The notes below the pieces were generated by a model. It worked only from the letters and a program-made list of their open reading frames with translations. It was not told the origin of the DNA and ran no database searches. From assembly GCA_022606425.2 (NCBI GenBank), contig JAHDVF020001512.1:248001-312000 (forward strand): 64,000 nt of DNA. The letters are read 5' to 3'. Position 1 is the first letter of the stretch. Each line of letters begins with the position of its first letter. The translations under genes and the position numbers were made by a program. Shown piece after piece: positions 10,498 through 22,300 of this stretch. This stretch comes from Lepidostoma basale. Lineage: Eukaryota > Arthropoda > Insecta > Trichoptera > Lepidostomatidae.

Positions 10498-10605
10498 TAG
10501 CGCCGTGTCAGGTCCCCCCGAAGTTCGCTTTCTTGACACAGTTTTACTGGAGTGATTTCTCGTTGCCTTCTCCAGGATTCTTTTATGTAGGGGCTACCTC
10601 CCCTT
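10498..10605 (-). repeat. Dispersed repeat R2, copy 1 (pair with 28900-29012)
   Basis: The plus-strand start, CGCCGTGTCAGGTCCCCCCG, is the reverse complement of the end of the segment at 28900-29012 (GGGGGACCTGACACAGC). Both extend for about 100 bp with scattered matches such as CTCGTTGCC/CTCGCCACAG. No coding content recognised. It may be the 3' end of a retrotransposon whose body is absent. Confidence 0.5.
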
Positions 10606-10979
10606 AGCTAGTGGGTCTCGGTTTTGTGGCGCCGAAGATGCGCCATACGCTCTCTCCCTGTCTGCTATGATCCCGGTGAATTAAATGAAATTCTTACATA
10701 AAGTTCTTGCTGATTCTTGAAAATTGGTGTTGACTGTTTATTTTTTCATTCGCATCCATGTTTTTATAAACACGGTGTCGTTGTCCAAGAAATTTCCTCA
10801 TGACAATGTTTTCAGGACAACGACTTCGCGTAAAAGCATTAACAAGTAATCCTTCTCTCCAATTTGCGGTAAGATAATTCTGTCTCGAGTATCGTGTTGA
10901 TACAGTTTTAATCGGAGCCAGAAAAGAGAACAGATTTAAAAATGTCTTAATGTGATCGAGAAAGTAACAATTAAAATAG

Positions 10980-11370
10980 GTGTGTGTATGTGTGTGTGAA
11001 TCAGTCCTATTTTGTGCCGTGGAATCTGTCACAGATGATATTCGGTCATACCGGTCACCGATGGTATTCCCTGTTTCCGTGTTCATACATAAAGTTGGCG
11101 AGCGCAGTTCCTCAGTAGGCGCACAACCCCCGCCACGACCAAAGCTGGTCCGCTCAGTTCTTTCTGTCGCGTTCTCGTGTTTACATGCAAACATTTTCCG
11201 ATACTTTTTCATCGCTCGTGAATTAGTAACTGATGATTACCAGATATTAACGAATTTGTGAAAATATGAACTATCGGAAGTTTATGTATTGATTAAAAAT
11301 TAATAAAAATAATTCATAAAAGTTTTTGTGATTCGTTTGTTGTTATTATTTTCAATGTGAGGCACACGTG
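10980..11370 (+). promoter_or_regulatory. Possible promoter or untranslated first exon
   Basis: A less AT-rich segment holds an arthropod-type initiator (TCAGTT at about 11155) in CpG-containing DNA, and ends at a good donor, CACGTG followed by GTAAGT, at about 11369. No convincing coding start lies between. It could be a first exon of a plus-strand transcript, perhaps the gene that ends at 15922, but nothing links the two. A GTGTGTGTATGTGTGTGTG tract begins the segment. Confidence 0.2.
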
Positions 11371-11539
11371 TAAGTACTTAAATTTCGATTTCGTGTTTAA
11401 GTTCATATGCATACTTAATTCCAATAATTTGGCTATTATTGAATACCGACATGGATTCATTTATATCGCTTTTGTATTTTTTATGTGGTTCTTGCACGAG
11501 TAAAGCTTTTCAAATTTTAAACTTCGATTCTCTTCTTCT

Positions 11540-11725
11540 TCTTTCCCTTTGTCATTTCCTATTATCCGAGGTTGGCCCTTATTTTTCAAAGACGCCAAAC
11601 TTTTCTGTCCTGGCTCATCTCTTCTGTCAGATTCTCTTGCTGCAACTCCATTTCATGTTGGCCGTCATGTTACTATTATACGACGTGTACCTCTCGATTT
11701 TGTGGGATTGCCGAAGGTTTTTTTT
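11540..11725 (-). mobile_element. Antisense non-LTR ORF C-terminal scrap
   Basis: The minus strand reads ELQQENLTEEMSQDRKVWRL, then a stop. This resembles the QDR-x-x-WR segment near the C-terminus of several non-LTR ORFs. It is too short to assign to a family. Confidence 0.4.
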
Positions 11726-12024
11726 AACAATATTTTAGCTGTCTCTTCAGAGCAGTTATTATATTTTCCATTATCTAGTTTTCTTTTATTGTTAATGCAG
11801 TCTTGAACGACAACCTCAGGTGCAGCCCTTATATTCAATAAAAAGGTATAGTTTATAGCTTGGTAACATGGACCAGTTTTCTACATAGCTTTTGATTAGA
11901 TTAATTCTTAAAATTAAAAAAAACATACGGTAGGCTTTATAAACCGTCTTTATTTATTATTGCTCGTTTTACTCTATACTATTATTTGGAATATTTTCGG
12001 ATATCGGATCTTTTGGCATACGAA

Positions 12025-12085
12025 GGTTCAACTTTTGTAGCTATTCTTCTTACGTCTAATGGGGGGAATATTGTTAAATTAAATT
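12025..12085 (+). repeat. Fragment of the hAT-like miniature element
   Basis: AGCTATTCTTCTTACGTCTAA closely follows the interior of the element at 6934-7182 (GGCTATTCCTCTTACGTCTG). No ends survive. Confidence 0.4.
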
Positions 12086-12108
12086 TGATAGTTCGCTTTT
12101 AAAACTTA

Positions 12109-12270
12109 TCTTCTTCTTGGTGTAGGCCTTGTGGCCTGTTTCTTAATTATTGGGATTGGCCTCCTGTGAAGACGATTCCCAGCTGTCGATCCATCTTTTT
12201 GGTGGTCTGCCCGAGAGTCGTCTACCTTGGGGTTGGCCGTGCAACACAATAAGAGGGAATTTAGATTGAT
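12109..12270. repeat. Dispersed repeat, copy 2 (pair with 1199-1345)
   Basis: Starts TCTTCTTCTTGGTGTAGGCC and follows copy 1 through CGTCTACCTTGGGG and CGTGCAACACAAT, with a short extra segment (TGGTGGTCTGCCCGAGA) not present in copy 1. Same orientation as copy 1. Confidence 0.55.
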
Positions 12271-12418
12271 CTAACAGATTGATTTGGTTTATTTAATCGC
12301 ACATAATGCGGTTTTTCGTATAATTTGCTAATGCTTCGTAATAACACACTAAGGTATCTCGGTAAAAAGTCTGATTGCGAGTGTTCACATGAACGCCCGC
12401 AATCTTTAGACAATTGCA

Positions 12419-12640
12419 TTGGCGCTGCGGAGTGTTTGTTATGACGCGATTGTTCGGGCTCAGAGAGCCGCGCGTATCTCGGACTTGTTTAGATTCATGC
12501 TCACTGGAACCCCAGGAATGTTATCTATGCGAGTTATTACAGATACCAGGTTATTTTTTTACTTTCGCACCGTGTACGCCTCTGTGGGAGGCGTGACAAG
12601 GGCTAGAGTCGCCCGCAAGTTGGATCGCATTATCTCATGA
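12419..12640 (+). other. Unidentified 73-codon open frame, possibly a transposon remnant
   Basis: Open from ATG at 12419 to TGA at 12640. The peptide has a basic, hydrophobic-patterned character, with AQRAARISDLFRFMLTGTPG near the front and ARVARKLDRI near the end. The DNA is richer in G+C than its flanks. No flanking splice sites, promoter or known motif were recognised. It lies between retrotransposon scraps, which makes a mobile-element origin likelier than a host gene. Confidence 0.2.
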
Positions 12641-12899
12641 ACTGATCCTTCAGTTATTTGCTTTTGGTTCGTTATGAGCTGATAATCTCTCTTTGTACTT
12701 TACCTGGTGATTCATTCGCTCTTTGGAAAATAAACCGTTTGTTTTGGATGCAGATCAGCAATTGCGCATTCAAATGTTTTATTCACTCTCTGAAATCGCT
12801 TATTACCTTTTATACCTTCTTCTCTGAGTGGTGTCTGCTTTGCGAAGGTTGGCGATCATCAGGGCTATTTCCACTTTGTGTAGTGTAGCCCTGAACAGC

Positions 12900-13260
12900 G
12901 ATGTGATGCCACTTCCGAACCATTGTCTTAAATTGTGCAGCTAAGAGATTCTTCTCCGACCTGGTCTTCTTCCTGGTATTTTTTCCCTGAATTATCAGTT
13001 TCTGCTCTCATTACGTGACAAAAGTATTGCAGTTTCCTTGTTTTTACACTGTCGAGCAACTCTAGATGCTTTTTCATCCGTCGGAGAACAATCTCAGTAC
13101 GAACTATCTCTCCAAGTTATTTTAAGTATTTTTCTGTATATACAGAGTTGAGTATCCAAATGATTGTATTCTCCTCTCTGTCACATCAGTCCAGACTTCT
13201 GTATCGTAAAACAACACCGGAAACACAACAACGGACAATACGCATTTTGAGATCCAGGGG
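12900..13260 (-). mobile_element. Antisense reverse-transcriptase fragment
   Basis: The minus strand reads LDLKMRIVRCCVFPVLFYDT, then EVWTDVTERRIQSFGY. This matches the region after the reverse-transcriptase thumb of RTE-like ORFs (R-x-x-x-C-Y-V-x-x-V-L-x-YG-x-E-x-W). Frame decays further downstream. Confidence 0.55.
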
Positions 13261-13569
13261 AAAAATATACCCAGTGATCTGAAAATAGTTTATTTGGAGT
13301 GCAAATATGTATATGCTTATCTTTTTTATTATTTATCGTTAAGATTTTAAGAATATAAGTAGGTTTTAAATTATTACATTTAATCGGTTATATCTAGAGA
13401 TTTAATCCGGATAATACTAATCTAAAAAATCAATAATCTGGAGTTTTGTCGACTTAGTAGTATCGTTAGTGATGTAACGTATGTAAAATTGAAACTAATT
13501 GATTTTCACTAAATCAATCACAGCGGGCTCCGACTGTACTAATGTTTACCTGTTATTGTGTAATCGCTT

Positions 13570-13725
13570 GCAAAATGTTAATTTGTTTGAGTCAGAAATC
13601 GACTTGCGTGCATGACACGATATATGAATGTTGAGGAAGCGAATGAAGTATGTCAGGAAAGATCTGTGTGACGGTCTGCCTACCCCTTCAGAAAGACGAC
13701 GTGACGGTTAGTTGGTTTTTTGTTT
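13570..13725 (+). mobile_element. Family A 3' terminal fragment
   Basis: Reads SRNRLACMTRYMNVEEANE-like sequence, then the conserved 3' end TCTGCCTACCCCTTC...GACGGTTAGTTGG. Truncated at its 5' side, with a stop in place of the W of the QERxVW motif. Confidence 0.7.
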
Positions 13726-13729
13726 TATG

Positions 13730-15040
13730 TTTAGGGTCGCCGAAAGCGTTTGTTGAACGTATTCATAAAAATATTGCTTACAGAATTATTTACTGAAAAT
13801 TAAAAATATGTTTTACAAACTTATTTTTTCTTGTTTCAACTTTATTGTTTATTTCTCGGGAATGCTTTCTTCACACTTATTTTACAATCGCTTTTGTTCT
13901 ATATATATTTTTTTAATATTGTTTGTTTTGCTTTCGTGTGCCAAAATGAATAAATTTTATGTATTTCTTGCGCAGGATCGTAATTATAATAGCACACGTT
14001 TCTGTTTCGTTCACCACTGCTTGTCATTATATACTTGGTCCGTGATTACAATGAACACAAGTGAACTCGATTAATATTCCAATAAAAGTAGCAGTCGGTC
14101 CCGTTGACTCAATAATGTGATTACTTGCGCCTGTCTTCCATCATCACACATATTTTATATTTGCTCAACGCGGATTATTCATTATTTCTTTATTGTATTT
14201 AAAATTATTCATCGAACAGCCTGATAAGTGAGCATTTTCTCATTAGGCTTGTAAAGGGAGCAGTCGGTGGTTAGCTTGTATCTAATCTCAATAAATATTA
14301 TAATGTATCGGCATGTACACCTTGTATAATTAGTACCATTTCATGTGGATTTATGTATAAATAATTAAAGGAACTCAAAGATCGGTTAATATTTCTAATG
14401 GAACTTTGCTTTGATGATTATTTGTGTTTGCAACCAGCGCAGTTATTGGCGTTTGTTTGTAAGGCATTGCAGTGGATCTCGGGTGAAGTGTAGATCTTGC
14501 GTTGAGTAGGTTTGTGTTATTGTAGCCTATTGTGGCGCAGCGGATAAGTAGGCGCACGTGCCTCCACAGTGCCGAAGAAAGTGTTTTATTGGAATTGTTA
14601 TGGCGATCCCATGTCAGCGCGGCTCAGAGCTCTCGCTAGCGGAGTCCATTTATTTTCTCTTATAGGTTACTTCACTCCGCAAACACCCACGGCTTATTAG
14701 CTTCCACAAGTATTGCGCACTGGAAATAGAATGGAGATCACCCCGACGGAGCTAAAAGTTTTATCTCGAGAAAACATCTCGAAGACAAATGGCTGGCAGT
14801 GCCTTAGTGGAACAGCGCGACTGCGAAATTAATTCAAAGTCCGTTCCAAAGTAAGCCGCTTCCCCTGGCCGCCGCCTCTCCCCGGTGTGATTTAAAATTT
14901 CATTCGAATCAAATATCTTTTCATTTATTTCACATCAACTTCCAATTTAGATACGCTTTGCTTGTCGTCTTTGAAGCAACGGGGCGATCATTGCTTTTTG
15001 ACCTTTTCTTGCGGAAATTTTAAAATATATCATTCTCTCG
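13730..15040. other. No gene established; tRNA-like A box at 14525 and GC-rich patch to 14900
   Basis: TGGCGCAGCGG at about 14531 fits a polymerase III A box, but no B box follows at normal distance, so it is at best a decayed tRNA-derived SINE head. The patch at about 14600-14900 is richer in G+C and CpG than its flanks and could be regulatory. No exon could be supported. Confidence 0.25.
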
Positions 15041-15574
15041 AAAAGTATTTAAATGGTTATTTTTTCTTTCCCGCGCTCTCCTCACCTTCGCAACCTTATT
15101 GGTGACCGCCTTGCCTCATCGCTAACCCCTTTGACCTTACCCCCGGCTCTTTATTTCAATATTGACCGATGGCTTATGGCCTCGAATGTACTGTTCTTAT
15201 ATACTTGCTTTCTTTTTTATTATTTGAGTATTTCAAAGTCAATTCTTCGTCCCTTTTTATATTCTATATAACATTTGATTTGTATCCCTTGAACCTGTAT
15301 GTTTACCGAGGCCCTCTGCTCGGCAGACTGTGCTAATGGTTTTATCGATTGATATGAGAGATGAGAGGATATCGTAAAAATAAAACCAGCGGTTGTCAGT
15401 GCTGCACTTAGCGATTGAATACCAGCGCGGGCGGGGGTACTGATCTCCTCCTATTGTGCCTACAAAGGGTTCGATTTGAAAATATATTTTTTATGTTCTT
15501 GCCAAATGGAATGATGCAAATATCGAAATGGTTTTTACGCTTCATGTCAATCAATTACTAAAAGGCGGCCACAT

Positions 15575-15725
15575 TCGAAGTCAGAAAGATTGACGAGGGT
15601 GCGTGTTACGATTTATGATTGTAGAGGAATCTAGAGAGGTATGTCGGGACAAAGCAGTGTGGCGGTCCATCCTATCGGTCTACCCTTCCGGAAAAACGGC
15701 GTGATGGTTGGTTAATTAGTTACTT
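15575..15725 (+). mobile_element. Family A 3' terminal fragment
   Basis: Truncated copy carrying the end of the ORF (plus-strand GTATGTCGGGACAAAGCAGT, then GTGGCGGTCCATC) and the 3' sequence CGGCGTGATGGTTGGTTAATT. Frame is broken in the ACMTRCM block. Confidence 0.7.
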
Positions 15726-15844
15726 ACATATGTACACACGTGATAAATTTAAAAAGGGTGTGAAATACACCGTGTTTTGTTTGCGAGCCTGACAATTTGT
15801 GTATATTTGAAGTTATTTATTTGATTGTTTGTTTTCTGTTCCAG

Positions 15845-15922
15845 TTGGAAGTGTGCTCCCTGGTGACATTGATGGAGTTCCGGCTGGACAGTGGCGAGTA
15901 CTGCCAGGCACAGCACAAATAG
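15845..15922 (+). CDS. Last coding exon of an unidentified plus-strand gene
   Basis: A strong acceptor (long T-rich tract, then TTCTGTTCCAG ending at 15844) opens a frame of 25 codons and a TAG at 15920-15922. The peptide starts LEVCSLVTLMEFRLDSGEY and ends CQAQHK. Codons are strongly G/C-ending in an AT-rich region, which argues for real coding sequence. I cannot name the protein. The upstream exons are not recognisable in the window, so the gene probably enters from the left across a long intron. A second frame is open to 16029, and a donor-like GAG/GTAAAC follows at 16032, so an alternative splice into a 3' UTR intron or another reading frame is possible. Confidence 0.5.
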   Translation: MEVCSLVTLMEFRLDSGEYCQAQHK

Positions 15923-16125
15923 AGCGGCACCCAGCCGCCCGCCGCCCGCCGCCCGGCCACATGACGCCCGCCCCCGCCAGCCCGCACCAGCTGCACACCC
16001 GCCCAGTGAGCCCAGTGCCAAATCGTTGAGGTAAACTTTACTCACGTGCTTGTTCATTTAGAACAACAAAACATGATTTTAAAATGCTTTTATCGGGTGA
16101 AATAAAGGCAGTAAGTGGAATTAGT
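15923..16125 (+). other. 3' UTR of the unidentified gene, with poly(A) signal
   Basis: GC-rich CCGCCCGCCGCCCGGCC sequence follows the stop codon, then AATAAA at 16101-16106. This fits an exon that ends about 20 bases after the signal. Confidence 0.4.
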
Positions 16126-16129
16126 TTAT

Positions 16130-18460
16130 AAAAAAACGTCGTTTTATTGAATTATTATTGAAAATACTATTTGTTTTAGAAACCATCATATGCATTGACT
16201 ATATAGATAACCGACGTGAGTTTCAGATACCTGCTAGATTTGTGTCCGTCGGTCTTTGCCCAATGGAACTGTTCCGAATTTCGGTTTTTCTATTACTACT
16301 ATTACTCTAGGTTATGGACAAACAGGAAGGAGGCTTGATTGGTGCTTATAGCTAATGAAATGTTTCCCTCTGGACAGCTGAACTGAATAATTTTCTATTC
16401 TTTAAAACCTTTGACTTAACAATAGCAAACATTGGATTTAAGATTTCACCCGCCTCACAGACATCACACAATTTATATACACAGATCTCTCTCAAATCAG
16501 TTTTCCTTCGTTCTTTGATAACGTTTTGATGAGTCCGCAATATCACGACCATCAGCGGTGAGAGTAGCTATTGAGTTGACTTGTACTCGTATATTTCACA
16601 AGGCAGGTTTTCAAAGCGTTTATACTTGTACATCACCTTAGGGGTTGAAACGTGCATCTGACAATATGAGATGTCACTCTTCTGACGTTAATAATTCGAA
16701 AGGCGATATTTCAACCTCTGTACACCTGCGGACTTGCGAAAATATTGCGTTAGAAAATTTTGTAAAAATGGCCGCATGATGCTCCTAAACATTCCCATAC
16801 CACTGTCGTCCCTCGGACCAAAAAACCCCAGCATACTATTAGGATCTTAGAGCTGAACCTCTGTATGCCAAAATATCCAAGTCCAAGCTGCGCTCCTGAG
16901 TACATGGTTCGATCAGAGCACTACAAGAATTCTTTCATGCAATAATTTGAGATTACACAGTAATCCTTATGATATTTATTAAATAACACCTTTAGATTTT
17001 TTATAATTTAAAAATCATACAAGGTGTTTAAATCATGTACATGATCAATTATTTAAAAAAAATCTAACATTTCAATAACTTGTAGTTTTTAAGAAACGGT
17101 GTTTATTTTCCTTATGTTTTTTTGAGGAATACGTGACTGCTAAATATATTATTCCGCGCTGCCGTTATTTCCTAAGATATTCCAAGTTTTACGGCGGAAT
17201 AAATTTATGTTTTAGCATCACTTCGTGATTCCTATCTATGATCTTCATTTACATGAGAAGTAAAATTTGAGGAGCGATGATGAAGAGTGAGGAGTGACGG
17301 AGACCCCGGGCGAGGGAGGGGGCGGAGAAGGCGCATATAGCGAGTATCACGACTGCTCCGAATAATAATATTTTACGATTCCTCGATGACAGCTCTTTGT
17401 ATCGGGGCAATAATAGATCCTCTGCTATTCTGTGACATTAAACATACAGCCCGTGAAAAGCATTGTCGTATACCATACAACTGTTACCGCGTGGGGTACC
17501 TGCGCGGTTAAAGGAAGGATTTTCATTATGCCGCTGCTTGGGTGCTTTTATATCATTTTCACTTACTTACAAAGAGAACGAGAACATAGAAAGAAAGTTT
17601 GTCTAAGGAGTATTAATTTATATTTTGTATATTCGTGTACGGATTACGTGCGAATACACCATTTTCTCAAAGGCGTACATGTGGTGATGATGTGCCATCG
17701 CACTCCATATTTATATTTCGTGGTATTGTTTCGATTTTCAATATTATCACGCCTTGCTGTGTTTGTTTGTTGATATGACATAGTTGAGATACGCGTGATT
17801 TGGTATTCAAGGGGGTTGTTTATTTTGTTAACATATATTTTTTGGCAATGTTCTGCTGGTAAACAAATGAGAATCCCGCCCTTACGGCGCCGCATCAGCC
17901 CGAGTGACCTCTAGGCGGATTACGAGACAGAATTGTGTATAAACAAGTGCGTGATGATAATGGCGTGGTCTCCCTGTCAGTCACCGTGGTGACCTTGGCA
18001 CAGAGCGCAATATGCATTGGCAGAGGAAAATCATTTCGTAACACGACATCTGACAGTCTCTCTATCGGGAATAGAAATCACTCATCCGAGTCCGCTAATA
18101 TATCGGGAAGCAGGAAGACATCGGCAGCCGTCAATGTACGTGTCTCGTTTGTTTAGAGTGACACAATTAATCACTACCACGAGATATCTCGAAAGGCGTG
18201 TGGCGGTAATGTGTATGTATTTGCTGTTATAACGCGTCCATGTTTCGTCAGAATAACGGGAATGCGCGCTATCAAATCCTAAAAATGAACTAAAAATTAA
18301 ATAACTCTAATTAAGGTGTTCGTTCGCAACATAAACATTAGCTTCCTTTGATCGTGAATTGTTTCTGGGACATGTAAGACTCAGACCTTTTTGGGTAAGA
18401 GCACTTAATTATTCTTTTAAAATGGGGATAATTCTCGCTTTCGTAGGATTGCCTTACAAA
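16130..18460. other. No gene seen
   Basis: Long spacer. At about 16850-16890 a 40-45 bp segment (AGAGCTGAACCTCTGTATGCC) recurs at 57428-57475. A purine-rich GC patch lies at 17270-17340. Short frames around 17432-17900 and 17935-18232 show no motifs or codon bias. Confidence 0.4.
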
Positions 18461-18464
18461 TAAC

Positions 18465-18960
18465 TCGACCTTACCTAGTGCGGCGACTGGAAGGAATGGG
18501 TAGGTCCGGCAGGTATCCGTCAGGCACAGCTGAGATGTATCCCGCCCGCTCAGCTGTCTGCGGCCCTACCGCGCGGAGGGATGCCTCGCCTCGCTAGTGG
18601 ACCGCAGATAGTTTTGAACAATATTATTGTTAGAACGCTTTCAAAACAATGACATCGGCTGGTGCACGCTGCGGGCGCGGGTAGCGCGGATCTACGAATG
18701 AACGACCATTTGCATTGAGCGTTGGTACGTTTATGTTATTATTCGTTAGGAGGTAATCGTGGCACGTTTTATCAGGATAGTGTTTAGATCCCGAGTTGCG
18801 CATTCTGTAACATTTGACTAATTCTGTGTTTCCTTTGCAGTTACCCTTCGGGCCCGGAGCTCCGCCGCGCCGACCGTTATCATTAGTGGCTATTTTTAAG
18901 TTCCACCACAATTTTATGAGGAATTCAATAAAGTTTCAATAACTTGGGGAAACAATCGTG
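18465..18960. promoter_or_regulatory. GC-rich island upstream of PRL-1, with candidate exon signals
   Basis: The patch 18475-18610 is GC-rich and open in frames on both strands; on the minus strand a good donor (CACTAG/GTAAGG) sits at its left edge. A second patch starts after a consensus acceptor, CTGTGTTTCCTTTGCAG ending at 18840, is GC-rich for about 45 bases, and is followed by AATAAA at about 18929. That arrangement resembles a short terminal exon of a plus-strand transcript. No protein was recognised. A promoter or CpG-type island serving PRL-1 is an equally good reading. Confidence 0.25.
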
Positions 18961-18999
18961 ACTTTACAGTGGCTTTATTTCGGTTCAACTTCATCTCCC

Positions 19000-19325
19000 G
19001 CCGCTGCCGCTACCGCCGCCGCCGCTCCACCTGATCGCTTATTTTTCTACTTTTGTACCGCAGTGAAACCGTTCATTTGTGTGCCCTAATCCAAACAGTG
19101 TCAAAAGTGGACGTCTCTACCATTTGGTTCAGTTCAAACTGCATTTAAAAATAAACTAAAATAATTTGTTGACTCCTGTTGCAAAACTATCTAAAACATA
19201 CATTTTTTCTTTCAAACAATAAACATTGTGACTTTTATTAGCTTTCTCCGAAATTTAGTTACAAAGTGCTCTAACCGCCAGTGATCGAGTGAATATTTAA
19301 GAAGCAGCTAGAACCAGCCGCCGTC
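19000..19325 (+). promoter_or_regulatory. PRL-1 promoter and 5' UTR
   Basis: A CCGCCGCTGCCGCTACCGCC-type tract at about 18995-19030 leads into AT-richer sequence. An initiator-like TCAGTT lies at 19129 in the untranslated stretch before the ATG at 19326. The exact start site cannot be fixed, and a further upstream untranslated exon is possible. Confidence 0.35.
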
Positions 19326-22300
19326 ATGAAGCAGAAGGATATCCGCCCCGCCCCCGCCCTCATCGAGTTCAAAGGGATGAAGTTCCTCATCACAGATCGC
19401 CCGTCTGACCACACTATTCATGCCTACATCCAGGTAACCTTGCATTTGATGATCATATCATTTCTTATTGTAAATTTAACTCTCACTTACTTATTGTATC
19501 AGATAATATTGTTAAAATTCTGTTAGTCTACTCAACTATTCAAGTAAGCTGAAAAATTAACGAAAATTCTCCATGTCATAGATGTTATTCAAATCACATA
19601 AACGAGAAATATTTTTGTCTTAAAATGGTTTCTCGCGAATAGAAAATCACATGTTGCCAGTCCAAAAAAAATTTTACGATAGTATTTTCGTATAAAATTG
19701 ATATTGATTTATTAAAATCAAGAGGCTTTTAAATTTCAAAATTTTAAGAAGGTTATTACCGCACAATATCGCTTATCTCCTTTCGGGGGTGATGCAAACT
19801 TCATGTCGAATCTCACAATAAATGTAGAAGGTTTATAATCTCACTTGACTTACCATAGTATTAGTGTTGATGTTATCTGATAATTTTTAAAGATAATTAT
19901 TTTATTACTCAAAATTTACTCGCATTCATCCGACTATTTTTAGTTTGAAATTGTACTTAATTTTTTTTAATTTTTGTTTCATTACACTATTGTTTACTCT
20001 ATTTGTGTATCTTCATGTAAACAAATAATTAATGTAACCATCGTATTAACACTGTTTTTGTGAATAATTTTCTTGAAGATTATTCTCTGCTTTAATATAA
20101 TTAATTAATTGTTAACAATATAATTAATTGTTCTCAGAAAGTTTAAGACTATTATTAAATTTTCAAAAAGTCAATGATTATAAAAGGTGTCTGAAAATTA
20201 GATGAGCAGTGTTTGCTCAGTTCTCAGTAAAACCTGGATTCCTTTATATATTTTTTATATGTTTTTCACATAGTAAAGGATTGTAATGCTTTTTATGAAA
20301 TTAATATTTTTTTGAATAAACATTTTTTTTAAATGTTGGATGTCTTGTGCTTGTCAGGAGTTGAAAAAGCACAAGGTGTGCACCGTGGTCCGCGTGTGTG
20401 AGCCGAGCTACGAGACGTCTCCCCTGCTGGCCGAGGGTATTCAGGTCAAGGACTTGGCCTATGACGACGGTACCTTTCCACCCACCAACGTGGTGGACGA
20501 GTGGTTCGAGACTCTCAGGCAAAAGTGAGTTCATAGATCTTAATTTACACTAAATATTTAGAACATGTACAGAACAGAGGATTATGTGTTTTTTTCAAGG
20601 TGTTTCTATTTTTTTTAATTCTTATATTTTTATGCTGAGGGGGGAAAATCTTCATGGCCTCCTGCCCGTGGGCAGACCTACCTGCTAAAAAAAAAACCTC
20701 TAGTGCTTCCTTTCTACAACGGTACCACCTTCTGGCATTCCTTCTTTGCAGCCTTGTCATGTTAGGAAGAATTAACTATGTCTCTCGCACATCGTTAATT
20801 CCTACCTTTTCCTTTGCCTTTCATCGGCCTCCTTTTCCGTCATTATGGTGCCAATCATTTTTTTGTCTGCTGTCATTCTGAATTCAGCTATTTCATTTTC
20901 TGACCCGTTCTATGCGTTTATCTTCTAGTCAGGTTACATGTTTTTGGTGTTTTGGAGAAAGTCACACATCTAATCTTATTGATAGAAATTGTTATGTTAT
21001 ATTTTTTATGGACATTGTGTAGTCTGTCTAGTAGTTTTGTAGGTCATTATTTTTCTCAGCTATGATTATTACATCAACTACATTAACAAATTCCTCTCCC
21101 ATCTTATATCCTAGTTGTAGCGATTGGGTCTCTTCTATAAGTTTGTTCATTACCAGATTGAATAAATGGTATTCAATGTATTAATAATAAAAATAACATA
21201 TTATTAACACGAATAATTAAGTAGAACTGTTATTTAAAACATTTGTATTTACAATTATATAACATCTATCAATTTATATACTATCTGAGGTCACTAGTGA
21301 ACTTGTGAATGAGCAAATGCGTATGTTTTTACTTATCTGCGCAGTTAAGATTGTCACTAATTTTAGAAGCATTAACGAATAATGAGATCAAAAGTGGCAC
21401 CTGTTTGGTAGTTTTTCCAACCCAATATAACTTTTACAAATTATTTATGATAGTGAAGTAGTCAGCAATAGCTTCTTTCATTAAAGCCAACTAAAATCTG
21501 TAAAAATAAATAGTACTTTCGCATGAAGCAGTTAACTTGTGGTGCAACTTTTTTAAAAATAAAAAAAAAACATTTATATACTTTGTTTTTGCACTCTAAG
21601 CAACCGGAGCTTTATCAGGGTAACAACACTTATCAATTCCTTTGCTGTGTAACGACTAGATTACTGCAGCGGAGTCTACACCAACATCCCAAAGCAGCCA
21701 ATTAATAAATTAGAGTCTGCTTTCAACGCAGAGTAGTAAGAGGGATAAAAACACAACACAACACCTCAAAGAACTCCACTGGCTTAAATTTCCAGAAAAA
21801 GTATAATCATACAAAGTAATGTTTGTAAAGTTGCATGCAATTTATATATTAGAAAGGCTTTACAAGAGTTTTAATAAGAGGAAGTCTACATTGCATGTAA
21901 AATGCATTCGGTAAAGTTTTTTTGCGATGGGAAGATTGTATAGAAGTATGAGCCAAAATGCTGAACTTTCGCAGTTTCACGTTTGCTTTTGAACTTTCAC
22001 ATTCGGCCCTTTTCAGCCTGGAAAGATCTTCCCACAGACTAGGTGCATTGAGAGCCCATTAGGAGTTTAGATTGAAACCTTGCAACGCAATACACCCTTT
22101 AAAATGATCATATCCTGATATAAATGTTGATCAAACAGCATCAGTTGCAGCCCTCGCACTCTATTAAGTAAAACTCAGTTTTGATATAGAGCATTCATGC
22201 TATATAAAAGTGGTACTTTGTAAATCGCTAAGTTTATTTTTTTATTATTACCACCTCAGAGTCACAATCTTACAACCTTGATTTTCAAATCTTTTTATTC

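Noticed and set aside
10694..11212. 172-codon minus-strand open frame
   Set aside because: It crosses a GTGTGT tract giving a THTHTH run, has no domain, splice signals or codon bias, and overlaps a candidate promoter segment.
14525..14600. tRNA-derived SINE
   Set aside because: An A-box-like TGGCGCAGCGG is present but no B box follows and no second copy was seen.
15749..16057. Minus-strand frame over the terminal exon
   Set aside because: It is the shadow of the GC-rich exon on the plus strand; its Gly/Ala/Arg-rich translation is a composition effect.
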